Positions 1-8,900 of a stretch of 22,053 bases of DNA are shown one piece after another. This DNA is from an uncultured bacterium. Its GTDB lineage: Bacteria > Krumholzibacteriota > Krumholzibacteriia > LZORAL124-64-63. Each line of letters opens with the position of its first letter. Within the stretch, counting starts at the first letter, position 1. A model generated the notes under the pieces. It did no database searches. It saw only the letters and a program-made list of their open reading frames with translations, and was not told the origin of the DNA. The stretch is from the NCBI GenBank assembly GCA_903847545.1, contig CAINDZ010000229.1, positions 1 through 22,053 on the forward strand, read 5' to 3'. A program made the position numbers and the translations under genes.

Positions 1-2478
1 GTGCTCCACGTAGGCGCGTATCTCCGCCGCACGCGGCGATTGACGCCTGGCGCGCCGTGCTTCCCCATCTTCCGAGGCGCCGACTGGGGGAATGGGGCGC
101 CACTGCTCCAGGGGCACGATCCAGGCATCGCCGGTCTGTGCCGCAAACGGGAAGTAGGCCGGAATAGCAATGAGAGTGCGGTCACGACAGCAGTCGCAGC
201 CGCCAATGAAACAGACCCGGTGGCGCTTGCGCGCGTAGAACGTCTCGGTGACCACGACTGGCGGTAGAACCACGTGGTGATCGGGCCCACCCTTGGCGTA
301 CACCGGCCCTGTGCGGTACCCGCCTTGCAGGTCGCTGATCGCCTCGCCTGCCGCCGCGTAGGAGGCATCCCGCAGGAATACCCGCGCACCCTCGAGGGGA
401 GTCCGGTTTTCGCGGCCCACGACTCCCCACGCGGCGCCACGCAGGTAGGCTGCGGCGCGAAGCTCCAGGATGCCCGCATCCGGGTGCTCGTCGCTCCAGT
501 ACTCGCCGCAATGCGCCCCATCTCGCAGGCAGAAGGCATCGCCGATGCCGGGGTAGAAGCCGACCTCGTCGACGATCTCCTGCGCCGGTAGGGTTACGGC
601 GCTCCGAACGTCCGTGTCCAGGTAGTGCCACCGCTGGTAGCCGTCGCCGCTCAGTCTGGCCCACAGCGCGCCGCCTCCCCATGTCCATGTGGCGGGCCGG
701 TTCTTGTTCAGCCATTTGTTCAGCAGGTTGTCGTAATCGACGCCGTCGGTCTGGTTGATGGCGGCCACCATGCTGCAGGTCCAGGCGGGGTTTCGCGCAT
801 TCTGAGCTGCCGTGATGAGGTCGGCAAGCGTCTGGCTGGAGTACGTGCTGGGAGCACCCGTCCGAACGGCGTCCACTTCCTCGAGCGCCTGCCTGCCGTC
901 CACATCCGCCTTGAGGAATGGACGCATCCCAGCGCCCGCCTCAACGGGCCAGAAGCCGTAGGAAGGCAGACACGACAGCAGCGCGTGATCGTTCCGGACT
1001 AGCTGGATACTCGTGAACGTGTAGGTGGCGCCCGACGCCAGGTCCGCCAGTACGTATGCGCTCACACCGTCGACGCCCCACATACATCCGTCACCTGTGA
1101 TAACATCCGCGCTGGTCGAGGTGGGGAAGCGTGAGTCCCGGCCGTCGGTGGTGCCAGTAATGTTCGTCGGTAGGCACAGATCGATGTCGTAGGTGGCGTC
1201 CGACTCGTTCGCCACTAGATCCGACCCGTAGCGGTCGTCGGTCCACTCCTTATTACCAATTCGCACCGTAAACGGCGAGTTGCCCGAGGATGCTCGCACA
1301 ACGATGCGGAGGTAACGGTAGCCGGCGAACGAAGTCGCGGTGATGTTGCGCGTCACCGTGCCCGTGCCACTTACCGTGAACTGGCCCTCGACGCTTTGGG
1401 AGGCGGCATGCCCCAGCGTCATGGCATCGAAGGCCCGGCCGCGCATGGGCAAACGCGTCAGGGCGGCGGGCTCGCCGTCCGGCGGGACCAGCTCGCAGCG
1501 CACCGGGTCCCACTCAACGGCGTTCCAGTACGCGAACGCAGGTGCGCCTTGTTTACTGAATTTCACCATCCAGTTTGTCTGCTTGTACGCATCGGAGAAC
1601 CAGCCGGCGGCGGCCTCGGTTTCGTGCCAAGTCTCGCCCTGCTTTCGGTGGACCCGGACCGTGGCCGGACCGCCGTAGGGACTCGCGTCCGCCCGCAGCG
1701 CACCGGCAAGACGGAACTCCTGGGGCGGCGCCAACTCGACATGGAAACCCAGTAGGCTACCGGGCCCGCCGGCAACCGATGCCTTGTTGCCGGAGGCGCT
1801 CCAGGTCGTGCCGTCCTCCGTGTAGTTGTGCTCTTCGCACTCGGCGCCCAGGAAGCGTGCCGAGCACTCGGCAAGACCATCGACGCCTACACCGTCGCCT
1901 ATGGAACCCGTTAGCTGAACTCTATAAGCTGCTATTTCCCTGTAGATGGGTACCGATTCGGTAACGAGGCCGCGCAAGGTGAGAGTTGCCGGCTCGCCAT
2001 CTTGGCCCCAACCGTCCATAGTTATGGTCGCGGTGACATATGAATTGAGTACCAGCCGTTCCCCGAACCCCACAGCGTACGTGACGCCGTCCTCTCCTAC
2101 CGAGGTACCACCATCGGTGACCCCGACATACTCCTCGACCTGCGCTTCGAACAGATAACGGCCTGTCGCCGTCACCGGTTCGAAGCTGGTGGGGTATGGG
2201 TCGCATACGAGCACATCGGTCACACTCCACGCGGGACCAAGGTACACAGTCATGCAGTATTTCGCGGTAGTCAGAACGGGATCCGCCACGACCTTCACCC
2301 AGGGCATGACCGAAGTGCCGAGTCGCCACTCCGCCGCCACCGTGAACGTCTCATTAACTGGCGACATCGGGCAAGGCGACGGCATGACCTGCTTCATGTA
2401 GCTCGATACCACACCACGGATGTCGCCCGAGAGCGTAAGTGTGCGGGAGGGTCGACCCGTCAGGTACCTCTTAAGCAT
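1..2478 (-). CDS. Large unidentified beta-rich protein, 3' end cut by the window edge (at least 826 codons)
   Basis: I translated this strand codon by codon. The frame stays open from ATG at 2478 to base 1, so 826 codons are visible and the stop lies outside the window. The start has a good ribosome binding site (AGGAG, six bases upstream) and the protein opens MLKRYLTGRPSRTLTLSGDI. I see no signal peptide or membrane segment. The sequence is rich in Gly, Thr, Val, Tyr and Trp, as expected of stacked beta domains. Around residues 689-726 the pattern RTPLEGARVFLRD followed by SDLQGGYRTGP resembles a carboxypeptidase-regulatory-like (Ig-type) domain. A Cys cluster (GGCDCCRD) lies near residue 760. 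I do not recognise the full-length family. A surface, adhesin-like or tail-fibre-like structural protein is possible, but that is inference. It is the last gene visible in the leftward run. Confidence 0.8.
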   Translation of the reverse strand, partial: MLKRYLTGRPSRTLTLSGDIRGVVSSYMKQVMPSPCPMSPVNETFTVAAEWRLGTSVMPWVKVVADPVLTTAKYCMTVYLGPAWSVTDVLVCDPYPTSFEPVTATGRYLFEAQVEEYVGVTDGGTSVGEDGVTYAVGFGERLVLNSYVTATITMDGWGQDGEPATLTLRGLVTESVPIYREIAAYRVQLTGSIGDGVGVDGLAECSARFLGAECEEHNYTEDGTTWSASGNKASVAGGPGSLLGFHVELAPPQEFRLAGALRADASPYGGPATVRVHRKQGETWHETEAAAGWFSDAYKQTNWMVKFSKQGAPAFAYWNAVEWDPVRCELVPPDGEPAALTRLPMRGRAFDAMTLGHAASQSVEGQFTVSGTGTVTRNITATSFAGYRYLRIVVRASSGNSPFTVRIGNKEWTDDRYGSDLVANESDATYDIDLCLPTNITGTTDGRDSRFPTSTSADVITGDGCMWGVDGVSAYVLADLASGATYTFTSIQLVRNDHALLSCLPSYGFWPVEAGAGMRPFLKADVDGRQALEEVDAVRTGAPSTYSSQTLADLITAAQNARNPAWTCSMVAAINQTDGVDYDNLLNKWLNKNRPATWTWGGGALWARLSGDGYQRWHYLDTDVRSAVTLPAQEIVDEVGFYPGIGDAFCLRDGAHCGEYWSDEHPDAGILELRAAAYLRGAAWGVVGRENRTPLEGARVFLRDASYAAAGEAISDLQGGYRTGPVYAKGGPDHHVVLPPVVVTETFYARKRHRVCFIGGCDCCRDRTLIAIPAYFPFAAQTGDAWIVPLEQWRPIPPVGASEDGEARRARRQSPRAAEIRAYVEH

Positions 2479-2698
2479 GGCGAGCTCCTACGGGCAGTGG
2501 AGGGAGTACGGCGGCATCGCGCCGGGTCGCGCGGGTCGGCATCCTGGGTGCGCCGTCGGCACGCAGGTTGGCCGGTGTGGCTGCCCTGCGGCCCGGCACT
2601 CGTTTGCGCGGAACGAGCCGTGGCGAAGGCGCGGCGGCGGGAGCGTCGCACGGCTTCCGATCCGACCACCTGGCCTGAACATCATCAGGTTCATGCAT
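2471..2698 (-). CDS. Doubtful small ORF, 75 residues
   Basis: This is the only candidate gene in the roughly 330 bases between the 54-residue ORF and the left-edge gene. The ATG at 2698 is preceded by GAGGTGA at suitable spacing. The stop overlaps the next start by eight bases, which would suit translational coupling. The product begins MHEPDDVQARW and is then basic and rich in Pro, Ala and Arg, with no recognised domain. An overlapping frame (MNLMMFRPGG, 68 residues) is also open and looks less protein-like, with many Cys, His and Pro residues. The stretch may simply be a GC-rich spacer. Confidence 0.3.
   Translation of the reverse strand: MHEPDDVQARWSDRKPCDAPAAAPSPRLVPRKRVPGRRAATPANLRADGAPRMPTRATRRDAAVLPPLPVGARHA
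2485..2489 (-). promoter_or_regulatory. Ribosome binding site fixing the start at 2478
   Basis: AGGAG lies six bases upstream of ATG 2478 on the minus strand. This supports that ATG as the start of the long left-edge gene. Confidence 0.6.
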
Positions 2699-2810
2699 CT
2701 GCTCACCTCTCAGCCACGGGACGGAGAAGCGGTACCGGGTCCATCTTGCCGACACATGGCGCCCGCTCTCGTGGGAAGTGGCCGCGCACTATGTTGCTTT
2801 CAGTAGTATA

Positions 2811-2975
2811 TCACTGAGTTCGGTTCCGCGCTTCCTGCCGCGCCCGCCAAACGCTCATCGGTTCTGTCCACATCTGGTCGATGGAGCCGTCTTTGTGGTA
2901 CGTCGTCACGTATACTGTCATTTCATCGAGCGCCCCGTCGTTCTGCGTCCCGTCGTTACCTTTGCTCGCGTCCAT
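2811..2975 (-). CDS. Small acidic/polar hypothetical protein, 54 residues
   Basis: This short reading frame lies 18 bases after the stop of the giant glycosyltransferase gene. It has a near-ideal ribosome binding site: AAAGGAGA at 2982-2989 with six bases to the ATG at 2975. The product starts MDASKGNDGTQNDGALDEM, has a central segment VYVTTYHKDGSIDQMW and ends in a basic helix-like tail. There is no signal peptide, membrane segment or recognised family. The tight spacing suggests co-transcription with the glycosyltransferase gene. The ribosome binding site and the balanced composition support a real gene; the function is unknown. Confidence 0.6.
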   Translation of the reverse strand: MDASKGNDGTQNDGALDEMTVYVTTYHKDGSIDQMWTEPMSVWRARQEARNRTQ

Positions 2976-2993
2976 CACTGGTCTCCTTTGCTG

Positions 2994-5900
2994 TTAGCGC
3001 CGTCCAGCCAACTCCGCCGCGAGCCGGTCGAGCTGTTGCGCGACCGCGGGAGCCCGTGGAATCTGCTCCAACGCATGTGCCGCCTCGTCGCGTCGGCCCA
3101 AGCGGAGCAGGGCATGCACCAGATCCACCCGCGCCGGCAGGTAGTCCGGCCACTGGCCGGCGATTTGCTCGAGCTCCGCAGCCGCGTGCTGCGCGTCGCC
3201 CATGCGGCCGAAGAGCAGGGCCAGCTCATGCCTCCCGCGGTACGTTCTCAGCCCCACGTCGCAACTGCGGAACTGTGGGTCATCTGTCCCTTTTACGAGC
3301 CGCTCCAGGGCTGCCCGTGCTTCGTCAAAGCGGTCCAGTCGCTGGTACGTCTGGCCGCCGAGGAAGAGCAGCTCGGCGTCGTCCGGGTAGTGCGACCGGC
3401 CCTCCTCGTTGGCCGCGAGGGCCTGAGCCCACTCCTCCTGGCACACGCGGGTCGTGGTCAGCAGAGCGTACGCCTTGCGCACGATGCTGTCGCGCCAGTC
3501 GGAGGCGTCCAGCGAGCGGCGCAGGCACTGCGCCGCCACCTCATACTCGCGCGTCGCGAGCAGGTAGGTCATCCCCAGGTTGAAGAGCGTGAAGGGATGG
3601 CCGGGGCGGTCGCGTAGGTCCAGATCCAGCAGGCCGAAGTCGCGGTTACGCTTGCGGCCCTGGCCCTCGGGCGAGCGGTCGTAGTGCTCGTGGACGACGT
3701 ACAGGTCGCTGGGCAGCACGGGCAGCCGCGCCCGCCGCAGGGACGGCAGGACCTGCTCGTGGATGCGGAACTCGTAGCGGATGTCGGGCCGGTTCGGGAA
3801 GAGCTTCACATGGTCGACCGCGGATGGGCTGAATTCGTTGGGGCCGGGCGGAATGCGCACCTGCGCGTTGAACGCGGCGTCCGAACCGGGGTGCTTCTTC
3901 ACCAGCTCGCGCAGCAACTGGCCGCTCTCGGCCGGCAGCACGTCGTCGGCATCCATGACGAAGATGTAGCGGCCCTTGGCAAGCTCGATTGTGGCGTTGC
4001 GGGCCGCCGCGAAGCTATCGGGCCACACAGCCTCGAACACCCGCGCGCCGTGCTCCGCGGCCACCTCGCGCGTCCGGTCGGTCGAGCCCGTGTCCAGCAC
4101 GATGATCTCGTCGACGTAGGGCTTGGCGCTTGCCAGGCAGTGCCCGATGCGAGGCTCTTCATCGCGCGCGATCACGCACAGCGAGATCGCCGGCTTCCGC
4201 CGCCGCGTCTTAGGGACCGCAGACGTCGGCGCCGCATCCGCCTGACCACTACCCGCTGACCCCTGGCCACTGTCGACTGCCCACTCGACCGCGGCCGGCG
4301 TTGCCGCAGGCTTGTGCGCCTCCACGAGCCGGAGCATCCGCTGGCAAGCGATCGCGACCGCGCGGTCCCACGTCCAGCCGGCTTCCACTCTCGCGCGGCC
4401 GGCGGCGCCACGCGCCCGGGCCTCCTCCGGGTGCTCGTGCACCCAGCGGAATGCCTGAATCAGGTTGTCCATGTCCGGCTCGTTCTGCCACGGCGTGAAC
4501 GGGGCGGCCGGGGGATCGCGAAACTGGCCGGGCAGCATCACCCGCCGGAATGGGATGCGGTACGCGGTCGTGTCGTCAAGGTAGTCGTCGCACGCCGCCC
4601 CGGCAGGAACTATGACCGAGAGGCCGCACCCCATTGCCTCAAGGGGCGGAAGGCCGAACCCCTCGCCCCGGGTGGGCAGGACCAGGCAGGAACAGTAACG
4701 GTAGAGAGCCGCAAGGTCCTCGTCGGCCAAATCCCCGTCCAGGTAGGCGACGGGAGAAGAGCTCGGATCGCGTTGCGACGTGAGTATGGCGTCGCGCAGC
4801 GTCTGACCCTGGTAGAAGGTCGCGGCGCCCATGTCCTTAACAATGAGGGCGGCATCCTGGGCGCCGCCGAACGCGGCCGCAAAGGCTGTCAGCAGCAGAT
4901 CGGCGCCCTTGCGCTTCGTGGCGCCACCGACGAACAGGAAGCGTGTCCGCGCCCGGGCGACACGCTCGGCGATCGCCGGCTCCAGGCCGGCCGGAGGTCC
5001 GGATGGTCCATCCGGTCGGAATACGTCGAGCCGCACTCCTTCCGGCACGAGTGCGACCTTCTCAGCAGGCACTCCGCTGCGGACGTAGGCGTCGCGCACG
5101 AACCGGGAGTTCGCCCAGACATCGGCGGCCCCGTGTGCCGCCCCATCGATCCAATCTGTGCGCGGCAAGTGGCTGAGCTCCCACGGCTGCATGACGACAA
5201 GCTCGCCCTCGACCGGCGGACGCCAGTCCGGAGGCCAGTGGTGGCGAACCACGATGTCCGGCGGGCCCGAGAGCGACGCAGCAGCCTTCGCGCGCAGGGC
5301 CGCGACGCGCGGATCGGCCTCCTCAGTGAGCGTGTGCCACGGGTCGATGCCTGTCGAGACGCTGAGCTCGACGTCCGATCGGGCAGCGAGTCGCAGGCAC
5401 ATCTCGCGATTGACGAGCGCCAGACTGGACCGGATGAACTGGTCGCCTTCCCAGCGGAGGCGGAGTGGACGCCCCAGCGCTAGACGGAAGTCCACAGGTG
5501 GCGCCGGGTCCATAGGCACAGGGTTGGGCGCGGGCATCCGCAGCTCGGGCGCCACCTCCGGGCGCGGCTCTCCAGGCGATGGTCGCGCAGAGCCGGGGCC
5601 CATATTGGCAAGCTCGGCAGTCATAACGTGGCGGCGGGCCGCAACGCTGCCGTAGCCGTGCCACGCCTTGACCACAGGGTCGCGCACCTCGTTCATCAGC
5701 CGCGTGCTGTTCCACTCGTCAGGCAGTACGGCGACGCCCGGCCATCGATCCGGCTCGTTCGCCAGCACCATGACGATTGACATGTTGTCTTCCCAGGGGT
5801 GGTTGACCGGCCACGCGTCCCACACCTCGTCGATGAACACTCGGCAGAGCGGGGTGGCGCGCAGGTAGATCGCCCCGGCGTTGAGCCACGCCAGCGACTT

Positions 5901-8900
5901 GGCGACGGGGTCGTGGTGGCGCACCATGCCCAGCCAGCGCCCGTCAGGGAGAGCACGGCGCATGTCCTTGGCGACATCCGCGATGACCGTGTCGGCGTCG
6001 AGCCAGAAGATGTGCTTGTACGTCCCCTTGCTCAACGCGGCGCGGATCAGTGCGATCTTGTCCCAGGTTGGCGCCCGACCCGGTGCCTGCCGGCCTAATC
6101 TCCCCACGTAGTCCATGTTGTGCCGCTTCGCGTACGCGGTGTGGTGCTCTCGCGTCAAGTCCAGCAGTTCGGTCTGCTCCCCCGAGGCGCACTGGATCAG
6201 GATGGCGTCGCGTACCGGCTCCGGTTCAGGGCCAGATTGCGGCGCCGGGCTGCGTCGAGCCGACGCGAGCGACCGGCACACAGCCAGTTCCGCGCGCAGA
6301 ACTCGACCGACCGCCTCGCGCGAGTATCGCTCGGCTATACGTTGCCGACCCCGCTCAGCGCGCGCCACAGCCCCCGCTCTGTCCCCACGCACCTCGCGCA
6401 TCAAGCGCCTGAGATGCCCCACCTCGGGTTCGTGCCATAGGTGTCCCGCGTAGAACGCTGTCTCACGGACGGACTCCTCAGACACCGGACGCAACTCACA
6501 GCGCAACGCATAGCCCACTGCATCGTCGTGATAGTCGGTGTGCCCGCCGCCAGCCGTAGCGATCGTTGGCGTCCCGACCGCCATCGCCTCCATCAGCGGG
6601 CGACACCACCCCTCACAGCGGCTCGCGTGCACGTAGCATCCGGCACGCCGGTATAGGCGAGGCATGTCGGGCGCGGGTACGTCCTGCTGCCAGATGTGAA
6701 TCGCGGGGAACGCGTGAAGCCCCCGGCCGACGCAAGCCGTCAGCAGTGCGTCTGCTTGTCGCCGGATGTCGTCGCCGCTGTAACCAAGGCTGGACCAAGT
6801 CTTGAGCACGAGCCGCACGCCGTCGTCCCCACGGAACTCGCATGCAAACGCCTCGATGAGAGCATCCCAGCCCTTGTGGCGGGCCCAGTCGAAGACGGAA
6901 AGGAACACGAACGGTTCAGCAGCGCCGCGCGCGGCCATGTCCACTGGAAGCGCCATCGGCTCGATGTCGTCCGCAAGGAACCGAGGGTCAATCGCCTCCG
7001 GCACCAGAGCGATGCGCGCCGGATCTACGCCGCTACCCACGAAGAGGTCGCGGCAGTACGGCCCGGGCGCCCAGATTCGGTCGAGCCCGTTTAACTTGTT
7101 GGCCCATCCGACCGGCAGGCGGTCGGTCTCAAAGAACACGCGGGCAATGTGGAACACTGCATTCGGCGCGGGCCGGATCGCGTACGGCAGCGTGTTGGTA
7201 ACGAAGAGCTCCGCCGGGGTATCGGCCGGAGTGATCCGCTCCTCCAACGCACGCCGATCCTCACCACTCAGGCCGGCCGTGTCCCCCCAGTCAATGGGCG
7301 CAAGCGCCAGCCGCTCGCCGGCGCCGAGAGCGGCCAACACCAGGTTGCGGCCGCCCTCAGAATAACCGCTCCTGTCGAACACGGGGCCGTGCCACAATAG
7401 CGGAACGCGGGCGCCGTCCTGCAGGGCCGCCACGGATGAGCCGCCGGTAGGCTGAAAGGGCGGCCCCTGCGCCGCCTGACGTGCGGCAGCGCGCATGAAG
7501 TGCACGATCTCCGCGAGGGAACGTGGGAGCGGCTCGTCGGGCGCCGCATCGCCCGCCTTGCGCCGCAGGTCCCAGAGCTTGGCCCAGGCAACAAACCGAT
7601 ACAGGGAGCAGAGGAAGGACTGCACGAAGCCGTGCATCTCGTCCTCACGGGCGCCCAATACGTCGTAGTGGGTCACCCAGTCGCGGACGAAGCTTCCGAG
7701 CATGGCCTGCCAGGAGTGTGATGCACCGTCCTCAAGCAGCCCGGCCGCCTCCAGGTCCGTGTAGCGGTTCAGCTTGTCCAGGTAGTGGCCGATCGTATCG
7801 TACGCTTCGTGGCGCACATGGAGGTCGAGATCGCCGGCGGGCATCCGCACGACGCGACCGTCCACCTGACATCCTGCGTGCACCCGCGCCCCCATTCGGC
7901 ACCGGTGCCGCCGGACAAGTCGTGGACCTGTATAGCCCGGCCACCATGCGTGGCTTTGCATCCACTTGCCGTAGAAGACGTTCTTGAACGGAACGCAGAG
8001 GCCGTCAAACTCGACATGCCCCGTGTTTAGGATCCGCCGCAGTTCGGAGCCGAGGCGCGGCGATACTCGCTCATCGGCGTCCAGGATGAATGCCCACTCG
8101 CCGCGGGCAACTTCCAGCGCGACGTTGCGAAGGCCGTCGAAACTCTCAGTGCGCGGCGCCGGCAGCACTGCGGCACCATGGGCGCGAGCGATCGCGGCAG
8201 TGTCGTCCTCGCTGTCGTTGTCGACCACGATGATCTCATCGGTCCACCCGGCCAGCGACCGAAGCGCGTCGGCGATCCGGCCCTGCTCGTTACGGGCGAG
8301 GATCACGGCGCTGATGAGGGGGGCTTGGCCAGGCACTGGCCTGCCGGGCGGTGTGGCATCGAGCTCACTGGATACGGCTGGCGGCGCGGACTGATCGGCG
8401 TCTTCTCGCCGCACGTCCACCGGGGGTGCGTAGCTTTCTGCCAGCCAGCGGGCCGGTCCATGCTGGACGACTGAATCGATCAGGTCGAGCATCTCGGCAA
8501 CCGAGCCGGGGACAGCGTCCTTACCGTCCAGCTCCTCACGCTGCCGCCGCAGGTCCCAGAGCTTCGCCCGAGCCAGGAAGCGATAAGACGCCGACATGAA
8601 CGCCAGTACGAAGCCATGCATACCGTCGAGATGGGCACGGCCTCGATCGTAGTAATGAGCCCAGTCGCACGCGAAGTGGGCCAGATGCGCCTGCCAGGTG
8701 TGGCTCCGCCCGTCGGCGTGCAGGGCCTCGGCCTCGGCATCCGTATAGTGGTTCAGCTTAGCGACGTAGTGATGGAGGTCATCATACGAGTAGTGCAGTA
8801 CGGCTCGGCCCGGGTCATCGTGCGGGGCGGTCAGGACCGCGCCATCCACTTCCACGCCCGAGTGGAGCCGCTCGCCGTAGCGGAACCTGCCCTTCTTCAG

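Noticed and set aside
4314..5483. 389-codon open frame on the plus strand
   Set aside because: Antisense shadow of the second GT4 domain of the giant glycosyltransferase; no domain features.
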